NCBI RefSeq assembly: GCF_000423345.1
Contig: NZ_AUHU01000004.1
Span: 310,001-374,000 of the forward strand
Reading direction: 5' to 3'
DNA from: Marinimicrobium agarilyticum DSM 16975
GTDB lineage: Bacteria > Pseudomonadota > Gammaproteobacteria > Pseudomonadales > Cellvibrionaceae
Length of the DNA stretch: 64,000 bases
Shown: in pieces, positions 32,267 through 41,419 of the stretch
Numbering within the stretch: the stretch's first letter is position 1
Layout: every line of letters starts with the position of its first letter
Notes under the pieces: generated by a model
Databases searched by the model: none
The model's input: the letters and a program-made list of their open reading frames with translations, nothing else
What the model was told of the DNA's origin: nothing
Made by a program: the position numbers and the translations under genes

Positions 32267-34341
32267 CGCTTGTTGCGCATCAGATCTCTGATCATAAACC
32301 GCGCCGGGTGCAGCGCCTGCACCAGTTCGTTGTCCAGGGGCATGGGCTCTCCGGTTACATGGGCGGCGAGTAGCTCGGCACTGAGTGGGGTGTAACAGAG
32401 TCCGCGAGAGCCGTGTCCGAGGTTCAGGTAGAGCCCCGGTCGGTACTGCCCCGCCACCGGCAGATTCAAACGGGCGTCCTTGCGCAGGGGGGCATAGTCC
32501 CGCAGGAAGGCGTCGACGTCGGGAACCGGCCCCACCAGCGGCAAATAGTCGGGGGTGGCGCAACGAAAAGCGACCCGGCCTTCGGCCGTCTCCGGGGGTT
32601 CATTGCCGAACAGCGCCCCGACCTCCGGTCCGAACTGGGACAGCTGCTCCAGATTGGCTCGATGATCTCGTTCGGTGACCTCCGGGTTGGTGTCCCCCAG
32701 ATTAAAGGTCGCTCCCAGGCAGTGGTAGTCGCTCGCTGCCGGTGCCAAATAGCCGTCGCCACATAGCGCCACGCGCAAGCGCCGACTGGTGGCATTCGCG
32801 GGGATTTGAGTGATCTGGCCGCGAATGGCCTTCAGTGGCAACGCCTGGTCGCTGCAAAGGTGACGGGCGGCGTGAGCGTTGGCGAGCACGGCAACGCTGG
32901 CTCCGGCCAGCGCTGCTCCGTCTGGGCCGAGAGCCCACCATTGATTCTCTTCCTGCTCCAGTCGATCGACGGAGCTGTCCGGCCGGAGAGTGATTGATGG
33001 GTGATCGAGCAGAGCCTCGCAGAGCCGTCGGGGGTCCAGCCAGCCCGCCTTCGGGAAAAACAGAGCACTGTGGTAAAGCGGTATCCCCGCCACATCGCTG
33101 GCCTCTAAGGGGGACAGGTGCCGGACCAGTTCGGGCGCGCCGGCAAAGCGTCTGGCAATGGCCGGTTGAAGGCTTTCTTCTTTATTTGCGGTAGCGAGTT
33201 GCAGTACGCCACAGGACTCGCCCACACCGGCTTGCCAGTAGGCGCGATAGTGTTCCTGCGCATGGCACAAACTCAGTAGGTTAAAGCGGGCCAGAGGTGA
33301 ATTTTGGGGGGACAGTTTTGCATAGAGCAGACCTTGCGGATTGCCCGATGCCTCCTGCGCCGGTCCGGAACGACGATCGAGCACAGTGACCTGCCAGCCT
33401 CTTTGTGCCAAGGCGCGCGCGGTGTGGCAACCGGCCAGCCCGGCGCCAACCACCAATGCGGTGTGCGGCGCTGAGGCTGACCGTTGGCTGTTCGGGCTCG
33501 GCACAGACCAGGGCAGGGGAGGCTTGCCATGAAAACGGTGGGGCGGCTCAGCCCGGTCGGTGTTGCCGACGTAGCGCGCCGTCAACATCTCCCGTTTGTG
33601 GCCAAAGCCAGGCAGTTTCTTCAGTTCAAAGCCATTGCGTTGCAGCTCTCGCTTTACCACCCCGGCGGCGGTAAACGTGGCCACAGTGGTGCCCGGTGCG
33701 CTCAGGTGGGCGATTGTTGAAAACAGAGAGGGCGCCCACATGTCGGCATTTTTCGCCGGAGCGAAACCGTCCAGAAACCAGGCGTTCACCTTGAGGCCGG
33801 CATCGACAAAGTCCGGATGCTCGCTCGCTCTCAACTGTCCCAAGCCGCGGGAGGCGTCGTCAAAAATCAGGGTTAGGCTTACACGTCCGTCGTCGAAATG
33901 GCGTCGGTGGAAACCGGGCCCAATCGTAGGGGGGTAGTGCGCCAGTAGCGCTTGACTCAAGGGTGCGAGTTCGGGCCAGAGCGCCAGGGCCCGCTTCAGG
34001 TCAGAGCGGGCGAGTGGAAACTTGTCGACGCTGATAAAGTGCAGCTGCGCATCGGGTGGGGCTGTCTCTCGCCACAGCTGCCAGGCGGCAAGAAAATTCA
34101 GGCCGGAGCCGAAGCCGGTCTCGCCGATGACAAAATGCCGGGCTCCCGGCGGCTTGGCGAGAAGAGCGGAAAAACGCTGGGCGAGGTGGTTCTGCGCCAG
34201 AAACACATAGCGTGTTTCCTCGAGACCGTTGTGGCGGGAAAAATAGACATCGTCAAAGTGATCAGACAGTGGTTGCCCCTCTTCGTCCCAGCTCAGAGAG
34301 GCACAGGTGATCTCATCGTGCGGCCCTTCGGGCTCGCTCAC
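32263..34341 (-). CDS. mnmC: Bifunctional tRNA mnm5s2U biosynthesis protein MnmC
   Basis: MnmC finishes mnm5s2U34 in tRNAs: the FAD domain turns cmnm5 into nm5 and the methyltransferase adds a methyl from SAM. The 692-residue protein has both parts. The N-terminal methyltransferase (DUF752) has VIGETGFGSGLNFLAAW and WFLDGFAPAKNADMW. The C-terminal oxidoreductase has the dinucleotide motif ALVVGAGLAGCHTARAL near 295 and EASGNPQGLLYAKLSP. It is the last gene of a three-gene operon, with a 4-bp overlap with fldB. Confidence 0.96.
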   Translation of the reverse strand: MSEPEGPHDEITCASLSWDEEGQPLSDHFDDVYFSRHNGLEETRYVFLAQNHLAQRFSALLAKPPGARHFVIGETGFGSGLNFLAAWQLWRETAPPDAQLHFISVDKFPLARSDLKRALALWPELAPLSQALLAHYPPTIGPGFHRRHFDDGRVSLTLIFDDASRGLGQLRASEHPDFVDAGLKVNAWFLDGFAPAKNADMWAPSLFSTIAHLSAPGTTVATFTAAGVVKRELQRNGFELKKLPGFGHKREMLTARYVGNTDRAEPPHRFHGKPPLPWSVPSPNSQRSASAPHTALVVGAGLAGCHTARALAQRGWQVTVLDRRSGPAQEASGNPQGLLYAKLSPQNSPLARFNLLSLCHAQEHYRAYWQAGVGESCGVLQLATANKEESLQPAIARRFAGAPELVRHLSPLEASDVAGIPLYHSALFFPKAGWLDPRRLCEALLDHPSITLRPDSSVDRLEQEENQWWALGPDGAALAGASVAVLANAHAARHLCSDQALPLKAIRGQITQIPANATSRRLRVALCGDGYLAPAASDYHCLGATFNLGDTNPEVTERDHRANLEQLSQFGPEVGALFGNEPPETAEGRVAFRCATPDYLPLVGPVPDVDAFLRDYAPLRKDARLNLPVAGQYRPGLYLNLGHGSRGLCYTPLSAELLAAHVTGEPMPLDNELVQALHPARFMIRDLMRNKR

Positions 34342-34859
34342 AAACCGAACTCCTCAGTGATTTGCTGACACCAGCGGGCGATGCGCTCCTCGGTCAGATC
34401 AAACTCGTTTTCCTCATCCAGCGCCAGGCCGACAAACTGGTCGCCCTCTTCGGTCAAGGCCTTGGAGGCCTCAAACTCATAGCCTTCAATCGGCCAGTAA
34501 CCACAGGGCCGGGCACCTCGAGCCAGCAGTTGAGCATGGAGATAGCCCATGGCATCCAGAAACCATTCCGGGTAACCGATCTGGTCCCCCAGGCCGTACA
34601 GGGCGACGGCCTTGCCCCTGAGGTCCAGCTCGCCCAACTCCTCCCAGATCTCTTCCCAATCTTCCTGAAGCTCGCCGTAGTCCCAGGTGGGAATGCCGAA
34701 AATCAGGTAATCGTAAAACTGGGCCGTAATCACGGGCTCATCGGCGATATTGAACAGGTCCACCTGGTTTGTGCCCAGCACGGCGCGGATTTTTTCGCCG
34801 GCCATTTCGGTGTAGCACGTGGAGCTGCCGTAAAACAGGCCAATGGGGGCTCGGCTCAT
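34338..34859 (-). CDS. fldB: Long-chain flavodoxin (FldB-like)
   Basis: A 173-residue flavodoxin. The FMN phosphate loop is GLFYGSSTCYTEMAG and the aromatic isoalloxazine loops are IPTWDYGELQEDWEE and GLGDQIGYPEWFLDAMG. The extra loop after residue 120 marks the long-chain class, and the Cys-containing SSTCYTE and acidic tail fit FldB rather than FldA. Flavodoxins carry low-potential electrons, for example to radical-SAM enzymes such as MiaB. It overlaps both neighbours by 4 bp. Confidence 0.92.
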   Translation of the reverse strand: MSRAPIGLFYGSSTCYTEMAGEKIRAVLGTNQVDLFNIADEPVITAQFYDYLIFGIPTWDYGELQEDWEEIWEELGELDLRGKAVALYGLGDQIGYPEWFLDAMGYLHAQLLARGARPCGYWPIEGYEFEASKALTEEGDQFVGLALDEENEFDLTEERIARWCQQITEEFGL

Positions 34860-35320
34860 GGGGTTGCCTCAGGGGCCAGCAGGCGCTGCCATTGGTCAAC
34901 CCAGGCGCAGGCCAGCGCCTCGGGATCTTCGCCGGTGCTGGCGTCCAGAACCAGCGGCTCGCCCACCCGCTGGGCGCCCAGGTCGGCAAACGCTTCGTCA
35001 ATGGCCTGGCCGGCTTCTCCAAAGGTGGCGTAACTGCTGTCGCCCATATTGATAATGCCGTAGCGGCGCCCCGCAATGGCGGGAAATTCTCGGGTCATCT
35101 GTACGTAAAGCGGCTGAAGGTTGTCCGGCAGGTCGCCCGCACCGGTGTTGGAGGTGCAAACCAGTAAAATCTCATCGGGGTTGCGGACGAGGTCCTCCAC
35201 TTGAGCCATGCTATTGATGGTGACGCTGTGCCCTGCTGCTTCCAAATGATCCGACACTTCTTCGGCCACCGCTTCCGCTGTGCCGGTGACGCTGCCTACC
35301 AAAATCTGAATCTGACTCAT
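34856..35320 (-). CDS. MioC-like flavodoxin-domain protein
   Basis: A 154-residue short flavodoxin starting MSQIQILVGSVTGTAEAVAEEV, with LVCTSNTGAGDLPDN and the INMGDSSYATFGEAGQAID block. These match MioC/YqcA-type proteins, which are FMN carriers linked to biotin synthase and other reductive steps. ATG 35320 is chosen over an ATG two codons upstream because the family begins there. It heads the operon with fldB and mnmC; the overlapping stops and starts suggest translational coupling. Confidence 0.85.
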   Translation of the reverse strand: MSQIQILVGSVTGTAEAVAEEVSDHLEAAGHSVTINSMAQVEDLVRNPDEILLVCTSNTGAGDLPDNLQPLYVQMTREFPAIAGRRYGIINMGDSSYATFGEAGQAIDEAFADLGAQRVGEPLVLDASTGEDPEALACAWVDQWQRLLAPEATP

Positions 35321-35414
35321 GAACACTCTTTGTTGTTGGATTGGCTTTGCCGTCGGGGTTGGTCCCGTCGTGGAGCAATATCATAACAGTCAGGTGGGGC
35401 GGGGCTCCAGACGA

Positions 35415-35882
35415 TCATCCAATGCTGCCTGGGTAGCCCAGTTGGCGCCAGGCCTCGTACACCACAACGGACACGGCGTTGGAAAGGTTCATGCTCCGGC
35501 TGTTGGCCTGCATGGGAATACGCAGCAGATGGTCCGGTCCGAGGCCGTCTCTCAGATCGGCGGGCAGACCCCGGGTTTCGGGGCCGAACAGCAGATAGTC
35601 CCCCGCCTGAAACGGGATATCGCTGTGGTGTTTTTGGCCTTTGGTACTGAGGCCAAAGAGGCGCTTGGGCTGGCACCGCTCAACAAAGGTTGGCCAATCC
35701 GGGTAAGTTTTCAGGTCTCGCCACTCGCCATAGTCCAGACCGGCCCGTCGCAGCCGTTTGTCATCCAATACGAAGCCAAGGGGTTCGATCAGGTGCACTT
35801 GGCACCCGGTATTGGCGGCGAGGCGAATGATGTTACCGGTGTTGGGTGGAATCTCGGGTTCAAATAAAACGATATGAAACAT
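35415..35882 (-). CDS. trmL: tRNA (cytidine/uridine-34-2'-O)-methyltransferase TrmL
   Basis: TrmL is a SPOUT methyltransferase that 2'-O-methylates the wobble base of two leucine tRNAs. The 155-residue protein starts [26 protein letters not shown] and has the knot elements [10 protein letters not shown] and [27 protein letters not shown]. The gene is divergent from the msh locus, and its start is 244 bp from that of mshI, so the intergenic region serves both. Confidence 0.95.
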   Translation of the reverse strand: MFHIVLFEPEIPPNTGNIIRLAANTGCQVHLIEPLGFVLDDKRLRRAGLDYGEWRDLKTYPDWPTFVERCQPKRLFGLSTKGQKHHSDIPFQAGDYLLFGPETRGLPADLRDGLGPDHLLRIPMQANSRSMNLSNAVSVVVYEAWRQLGYPGSIG

Positions 35883-36126
35883 TGGTTTTTGGTCTATTTA
35901 ATGTAATATTGTGACGAAGTACGATGTCTGGGCTATATTAATATAACTAATTGTTATAGCAAGCGTCCGAGACAGCGCGTTTTTCGAGCAAACGTGATGA
36001 AAACCGCAAAAGCTCCATAATAGCAGCACAATAGGAGCAAAGATTGCCTAGTATAGGTAGGGTGAATAGTGAAAATGTCGAAGTTCACGGACTGACAATA
36101 ATCTGGGAAGTCTAGGTGGCAAGCCG

Positions 36127-37071
36127 TTGAGCTTATTTCGAAAGAAACCTTCCAATAAGGGTGCGGTTGGCGTTCAATTCAACGCTGACGGGGTCGCGCT
36201 CGCCTATGTAAACCTTCCGGAAGCGCTCGTTGCCGACGATGCCCGACCGCAGGTGTCGGTCAGCGAATGGTTGCCGGAGCCCGATGTGGGCCGCCAGAGC
36301 AAAGCGCTGGCGGATCGAGTCGACAGGCTCGGTTTGCGTCGCAAGACCTGCCATCTGGTGCTCGGCCGGGACGATTACAGTCTGCTGCTGGTTGAAGCCC
36401 CCTCAGTCCCTCAAAACGAGTTGCGCGAAGCCCTTCGCTGGCGAATCCGGGATCTGATTGACTTCCCGGTGGAAAGTGCCGTGATTGACGCCTTCATGCT
36501 GCCGGAAGATCGCGGTCGCGCCGGCAAGCGAATGGCCTACGTGGCCGTCGCGCGCCGTGAGCGTATTCAGGAGCGCATTGCCCAAGTGGCCGATGCTCGC
36601 CTGGAGTTGGAGGCCATCGATATCCCCGAGCTGTCATTGCGTAATATTGTGTACCGGCTGTGCGAGACCGAGCGCGGTGTGGCATTGGTGCGGGTTGGGC
36701 AGGGCACGGGAAGCCTTCACATTGTCCGGGGTGCGGATCTGCACCTTGCCCGGCGTTTCAACCTCCCTTATGAAGGCGGCTTACTGGAAGACCTGCCAGA
36801 AGATGTTCTTGTGCTGGAAGTGCAGCGTTCTCTGGACTACTTTGAGCGGCAGATGCGCCAGCCGCCGCCGGGGCAGATTGTTCTGGTGGGCGAGAACCTC
36901 ACCCCGGACAAAATCACCGACGGGCTGTCGGACAGTCTGCCCATGGGGCTTTCCGTGCTGGATCTTGAGAGTCTGGTGGCGCTCGGTGAGAAAGCCCAGC
37001 CTCATACATTGTCGCTTTGCCTGGAAGCGGTGGGTGCCGCTCTGCGGTTAAGAGAAGGGGAGGCTGAGTGA
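36127..37071 (+). CDS. mshI: MshI, PilM-like MSHA assembly protein
   Basis: A 314-residue actin-like protein related to PilM, the cytoplasmic component of the pilus alignment complex. It starts at TTG (MSLFRKKPSNKGAVGVQFN) with AGGTGG seven bases upstream, replacing the usual ATG. Typical features are ALRWRIRDLIDFPVESAVIDAF near 97-118 and the late VLEVQRSLDYFERQM. In Vibrio MshI is often a PilM-PilN fusion; here PilN is a separate next gene joined by a TGATG overlap. It is the first gene of the long MSHA transcript. Confidence 0.85.
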   Translation: MSLFRKKPSNKGAVGVQFNADGVALAYVNLPEALVADDARPQVSVSEWLPEPDVGRQSKALADRVDRLGLRRKTCHLVLGRDDYSLLLVEAPSVPQNELREALRWRIRDLIDFPVESAVIDAFMLPEDRGRAGKRMAYVAVARRERIQERIAQVADARLELEAIDIPELSLRNIVYRLCETERGVALVRVGQGTGSLHIVRGADLHLARRFNLPYEGGLLEDLPEDVLVLEVQRSLDYFERQMRQPPPGQIVLVGENLTPDKITDGLSDSLPMGLSVLDLESLVALGEKAQPHTLSLCLEAVGAALRLREGEAE

Positions 37072-37718
37072 TGCAGCAAGTCAACCTCTATCTGCCGGAG
37101 TTTCAACCTCGTCGAGTCTGGCTCAATGTTCCACAAATGGGGGCCGCCTTGGGGGTGGTTCTATTGTTGGTCGTCGCCATGATTTTTTTCAGTGCCGCCC
37201 GAACCGAACAATTGTCTGAGGCGTTGGAAGCTGAGCGCGAACAACTGAAAGTGCTTCAAAGCCGGGTGCAGACGTTAGCCGCCGAGCTACCCGCTCGTCG
37301 CGGCAAGAACATTGAAGAACAGGTCGCCCAGTTGCGGGCGGAAGTAGCGCGGCGGGAGCAGATTCTGCGCCTGATTACCCAGCAGAATCTGGGAAATGCC
37401 GACGGCTTTTCCGAACAGCTTGTCAGCCTCGCCCGCCATGTTCCCGAGGATCTCGCCCTGTCGGCCTTTTCCCTCCAGTCCGGTGGCCAGTATGTCGAAC
37501 TCTTTGGCCGGGTACGCCAACCCGAAATAGTCCCTCTGTATCTGCAAAACCTCAGACGTGACCGCAGTTTCGCCGATGTGCGACTGGGCGTGCTGGAAGT
37601 GGCCCGAGAGCCGGATGACAAAGGTCCGGGACTTCAGTTTAGCGTCAAGCGTGCTCAATCGGATGCGGCCGCACAGCGTAATGACCGCAATCGCAGCGGA
37701 GGACGGAACGATGGCTGA
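37071..37718 (+). CDS. PilN-like MSHA biogenesis protein
   Basis: A 215-residue bitopic protein starting MQQVNLYLPEFQPRRVWL, the conserved PilN head that docks into PilM/MshI. A membrane helix spans about 24-42 (LGVVLLLVVAMIFFSAA), then a coiled coil (about 45-100) and a ferredoxin-like domain. It appears to be the second half of a Vibrio-type MshI as a separate gene. The AGGGGAGG ribosome site supports ATG 37071. The following mshJ start lies 8 bp inside this gene. Confidence 0.85.
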   Translation: MQQVNLYLPEFQPRRVWLNVPQMGAALGVVLLLVVAMIFFSAARTEQLSEALEAEREQLKVLQSRVQTLAAELPARRGKNIEEQVAQLRAEVARREQILRLITQQNLGNADGFSEQLVSLARHVPEDLALSAFSLQSGGQYVELFGRVRQPEIVPLYLQNLRRDRSFADVRLGVLEVAREPDDKGPGLQFSVKRAQSDAAAQRNDRNRSGGRNDG

Positions 37719-38379
37719 TTGGAAGCAACAATGGCAGCAGTGGTCGGAGCGTGTGGAAGCTTACTCTTTGCGTGAGCGGGCGCTGCTCCTACTGTGTGTG
37801 CTGGCTGTGATTGTCGGGCTGTGGCAGTGGCTGTTTGAGCTGCCGCAGGAGCAAACCCGGGAGCAGTTGACGCAACAGCGTCAAGCATTGGCCAACGATA
37901 TGAAAGCGCAGCAGGCGCAGTTGGAAGCCTTGATGAGTTCCGGGCAAGAAACCGGTGCCACCAAAGAGCTCGCCACTTTACAGGTGGAGCGCGAGGCACT
38001 TGATGAAAGCCTGGCGAGCCTGTCTCAGGGGCTGATCAGTGCCGACCAACTGCCGGAAATTCTGCAGGAAGTGCTGGTTTCCACCACCGAGCTGAAGGTG
38101 CGACGGGTGAAAACCCTGCCGGTGGAGGAGCTACCACTGACCGCCACTGAAACCGATTCGGAGGCCCAGGTTCAGGCAACCGGTGTCTATCGCCACAGTG
38201 TTGAGCTGGAAGTCAGTGGCGATTATATCGAGACCCTGGCGTTTCTGCGTCGGCTTGAAAGTTTGCCCTGGCGATTCTACTGGGACCGGCTCGACTATGA
38301 GGTGGTGGATTATCCCACCGGGGACATTCGGCTTCGGGTATACACCTTGAGCGCGGAAGAGGGGTTGCTTGGTGTTTAG
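37711..38379 (+). CDS. mshJ: MshJ, PilO-like MSHA biogenesis protein
   Basis: A 222-residue bitopic protein: short cytosolic head (MADWKQQWQQWSERVEAYS), membrane helix (ALLLLCVLAVIVGLWQWLF), coiled coil about 50-110 and a C-terminal domain that pairs with PilN. ATG 37711 with GCGGAGGACGG upstream is chosen over earlier in-frame codons. In type IV pili, PilN/PilO heterodimers form the periplasmic bridge to PilP and the secretin. Its end overlaps the start of mshK. Confidence 0.85.
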   Translation: MADWKQQWQQWSERVEAYSLRERALLLLCVLAVIVGLWQWLFELPQEQTREQLTQQRQALANDMKAQQAQLEALMSSGQETGATKELATLQVEREALDESLASLSQGLISADQLPEILQEVLVSTTELKVRRVKTLPVEELPLTATETDSEAQVQATGVYRHSVELEVSGDYIETLAFLRRLESLPWRFYWDRLDYEVVDYPTGDIRLRVYTLSAEEGLLGV

Positions 38380-38698
38380 TGTCGCAATGCGAAGCCTATT
38401 GTTCGCTCTACTTGCCGGCCTGTCGATGACAACGCTGGGCAGTGAGCTACAAAACGACCCCACGCGACCGCTGGATTACCGGGTGTCGCGGGCAACGGTT
38501 GAGTTGAGCCTGAATGCCATTTTGCGTGGCGGGGAGCGCCGTCTGGCGGTCATCAACGGGCAGCGGCTTCGCGAAGGGGAAACCATTGCCAACTCCGGTG
38601 GCATCCGCGTTGTGCGCATTAATGATGACGCGGTTGTGGTGGGCCAGTCGGGCCGACAGTGGCGTTTAAAACTGAATAATGAATCGGTGCGTCGATAG
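38372..38698 (+). CDS. mshK: MshK, PilP-like MSHA biogenesis protein
   Basis: A 108-residue exported protein with signal-like [17 protein letters not shown] followed by [10 protein letters not shown], a phrase typical of MshK, and a small beta-domain with [13 protein letters not shown] and [14 protein letters not shown]. By analogy with PilP it links the inner-membrane complex to the secretin. The start is uncertain: GTG 38372 has GAGGGG well placed and overlaps mshJ; ATG 38387 is the alternative. Confidence 0.8.
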   Translation: MFSVAMRSLLFALLAGLSMTTLGSELQNDPTRPLDYRVSRATVELSLNAILRGGERRLAVINGQRLREGETIANSGGIRVVRINDDAVVVGQSGRQWRLKLNNESVRR

Positions 38699-38727
38699 TG
38701 GCGCTCGGAGTATTGAGGCAAGAGTCT

Positions 38728-40488
38728 ATGCGCAAGCACGTATTGGTATCCGGACTACGGTGGTTGGCCTTTGCCGCCGTTCTGTGTCCATTGGCGGCCT
38801 GCGTTGGCCCCCGGGATTCCCAGTTGGCGGCGGAACAGGAAATGGACCAGGTGGTGGCCCAGCAGAACCAGCCGGGAGTGGGAAAAGAACCCGTACCAGA
38901 GGCAGTCAACCGGGCGCTTCAGCCCGAGCGTCTCCCGACGCCGGCGAAGCCCGCGGCGGAGCGCTTTGACGTCTCGGTTCGTAACGTTCCGGCACAGGCC
39001 TTTTTCCTGGGATTGGTTGAGGGCACGGACACCAATGTGGTGGTCCACCCGGATGTCAGTGGCACCCTTTCTCTGGACCTCAATCGTGTGACGGTAGAAG
39101 ACGTTCTGAAAGTGACCCGGGATATTTACGGTTACGAATTCGATCGCTCGGGCAGCATCTACACGGTGTATCCGAACGAGTTGCGCACACAGGTTTTTCA
39201 CCTCAATTATCTGGATGTTCAGCGGGTGGGTGTTTCGGATACCAACTTGTCCATCGGACAGGCCGAGTCCTCGGGCAGCAATAATCGCAACAACCGTTCC
39301 GGCGGCGGTGGCAGCGACTCGGAAGCGGCCAACCTGCTGGGTATGCTCGGCAGCGGCGAAGACGCTGGCGGCGGTGATGCGAGCCTGTCACCGGGGGCGC
39401 GGGTGCAGACTCGTAATCGCACGGATTTCTGGAGCTCGCTTGAGGACTCGGTGGCGGCCATCATCGGGGGAGATGCCGGCGATCGTATGGTGATGGTCAG
39501 CCCCCAGGCGGGCATGATCGTGGTGAAAGCCATGCCCAATGAACTCAATGCCGTGCGGGAGTTTCTGGAACGCTCGGAGCTGAGTGTCCGGCGCCAGGTG
39601 ATTCTGGAAGCGAAAATTCTCGAAGTCCGGTTGAGCGAAGGCTTTCAGGCCGGCATCAATTGGGGCGCCATTGGGGGCCAACTGCAGTATGGCTACAATC
39701 GTGGTGAATCGGATGCGTTTAACGATCAGGTCACGATCAATCGGAGCATGTCCGGGTTGGACTCCGCCACGCAAACCACTGTGGATACGTTCCAGAAAGC
39801 CAGTGAAGGACTCTTTACCTCCGTATTGCAAGTGGGTGATATTCGAGACCTGTTGTCTCTGTTGGAAACCCAGGGCAGTGTTCAGGTGCTTTCCAGCCCC
39901 CGTGTGTCTACCGTGAACAATCAGAAAGCGTTGATTCGCGTCGGTTCGGATGAATACTTTGTAACTGGCATTTCCAACAACACCACGTCCAACGTGGCGT
40001 CGGTGACCAGCACTCCCAATATTGAGTTGTCCTCGTTTTTCAGTGGTATCGCGCTGGATGTTACGCCCCAGATCGCTGAAGACGGCGAAGTCATTCTGCA
40101 TATTCACCCGGTGGTGAGCGAGGTCAACGATCAGTTGAAGGTTTTTACCATCGGTGATGAAGAGTTTGCCTTGCCGTTGGCGCAGCGGGGTGTGCGCGAG
40201 TCGGACAGTATTGTCCGGGCTCAGAGCGGCCAAGTGGTGGTCCTCGGCGGACTGATGCAGGAAGACACGCGGGACAGCAATGGCAAACGGCCATTTCTGG
40301 GGGATATTCCTCTGCTGAAAGGGCTGTTCAAAACCGAGGGGCGCAGCCAGCAGAAAACCGAGTTGGTGATTCTGTTGCGTCCGGTGGTGGTCGACAGCGA
40401 GGGCCAGACCTGGAACGGCGAACTGGAAAGCAGCCGCGAGCGGATGCAATCCATGGGGGAAGGCTATCGCGACCTCTGGGGTCAATAA
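38728..40488 (+). CDS. mshL: MshL, secretin of the MSHA pilus
   Basis: A 586-residue outer-membrane secretin. The signal ends LAACVGPRD, a lipobox, so it is likely a lipoprotein. A secretin/TonB short N-domain begins near [24 protein letters not shown], an Asn/Gly/Ser-rich linker lies at about 165-225, and the secretin domain carries [24 protein letters not shown] and [17 protein letters not shown] 38728 is preferred to GTG 38698, which overlaps the mshK stop. The GG-rich linker is longer than in many homologues. Confidence 0.92.
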   Translation: MRKHVLVSGLRWLAFAAVLCPLAACVGPRDSQLAAEQEMDQVVAQQNQPGVGKEPVPEAVNRALQPERLPTPAKPAAERFDVSVRNVPAQAFFLGLVEGTDTNVVVHPDVSGTLSLDLNRVTVEDVLKVTRDIYGYEFDRSGSIYTVYPNELRTQVFHLNYLDVQRVGVSDTNLSIGQAESSGSNNRNNRSGGGGSDSEAANLLGMLGSGEDAGGGDASLSPGARVQTRNRTDFWSSLEDSVAAIIGGDAGDRMVMVSPQAGMIVVKAMPNELNAVREFLERSELSVRRQVILEAKILEVRLSEGFQAGINWGAIGGQLQYGYNRGESDAFNDQVTINRSMSGLDSATQTTVDTFQKASEGLFTSVLQVGDIRDLLSLLETQGSVQVLSSPRVSTVNNQKALIRVGSDEYFVTGISNNTTSNVASVTSTPNIELSSFFSGIALDVTPQIAEDGEVILHIHPVVSEVNDQLKVFTIGDEEFALPLAQRGVRESDSIVRAQSGQVVVLGGLMQEDTRDSNGKRPFLGDIPLLKGLFKTEGRSQQKTELVILLRPVVVDSEGQTWNGELESSRERMQSMGEGYRDLWGQ

Positions 40489-40501
40489 CGCGGGGCCGGT
40501 C

Positions 40502-41419
40502 ATGTACCAGCACTACTTCGGGCTGCGCGAGATGCCTTTTTCGCTCACGCCCGACACACAGTTCTTTTTCGACAGTGCCGCCCACCGGGCTGTACTCAAT
40601 ACGGTGTTGTTGGCGCTTCGGCACAGTGAAGGCTTCATCAAAATTGTCGGGGAAGTGGGTACGGGCAAAACCCTTCTGTGCCGCAAGCTGCTGGCTAGCC
40701 TGGGCGACGAATTCATCACCGCCTATATCCCCAACCCCTACCTGACACCGGATGAGTTGAAAAGCTTTCTCGCCCAGGAAATCGGTGTCGAACCAGCCCC
40801 CGATATGCCAGCCTATCAGTTGCTCAACGAAGTCTACCGTCGTCTGGTGGCGTTGGCGGCGCAGAAACGGCGGGTTGTTCTGGTGGTGGACGAAGCCCAG
40901 GCCATGCCCCGGGAAACCATTGAAGCACTGAGACTGCTCACCAACCTGGAGACGGAAAAAAACAAGTTGTTGCAGGTGGTGTTGCTCGGTCAGCCCGAGT
41001 TGGATGAGGTGCTCAACCGCAGCGACCTGCGCCAGCTCAAACAACGCATTGTGTTTTCCGAAACACTGGGCACCATAGACCGACGGACGTTGAGCGACTA
41101 CCTGGATTATCGTTTGCAGTCCGCCGGCTATCGGGGCCGCTCGCTGTTCTCGCCTGGTGCGGTCCGTCTGCTTCACCGCGCTTCCGGCGGGGTCCCTCGT
41201 TTGATCAATATTCTCGCGCACAAGTCGCTGCTGGTGAGCTACGGGCAGGGCGGGTCGCAAGTGGGGCGAGCTCAGGTCGCCCGTGCTGTCAAAGATACGA
41301 CTGAAAGTCGCACTTTCGGACGCTGGCTATCCCAGCACTGGCTGTGGATCACGCCCCTCATAATTTTCTTTGGCCTGGGCGGTGTTTCCGCCGGTTGGTG
41401 GATGATGGGACAGCCATGA
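40502..41419 (+). CDS. mshM: MshM, ExeA-like AAA ATPase
   Basis: A 305-residue protein starting MYQHYFGLREMPFSLTPDTQFFF, the standard start of ExeA/MshM ATPases. It has Walker A GEVGTGKT near 51-58, Walker B VVLVVDEAQAM near 126-136, and a C-terminal membrane helix (LWITPLIIFFGLGGVSAGWWM). ExeA-type proteins help insert the secretin and bind peptidoglycan; the C-terminal peptidoglycan-binding part is missing here, as in other MshM. The ATGA overlap couples it to mshN. Confidence 0.93.
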   Translation: MYQHYFGLREMPFSLTPDTQFFFDSAAHRAVLNTVLLALRHSEGFIKIVGEVGTGKTLLCRKLLASLGDEFITAYIPNPYLTPDELKSFLAQEIGVEPAPDMPAYQLLNEVYRRLVALAAQKRRVVLVVDEAQAMPRETIEALRLLTNLETEKNKLLQVVLLGQPELDEVLNRSDLRQLKQRIVFSETLGTIDRRTLSDYLDYRLQSAGYRGRSLFSPGAVRLLHRASGGVPRLINILAHKSLLVSYGQGGSQVGRAQVARAVKDTTESRTFGRWLSQHWLWITPLIIFFGLGGVSAGWWMMGQP

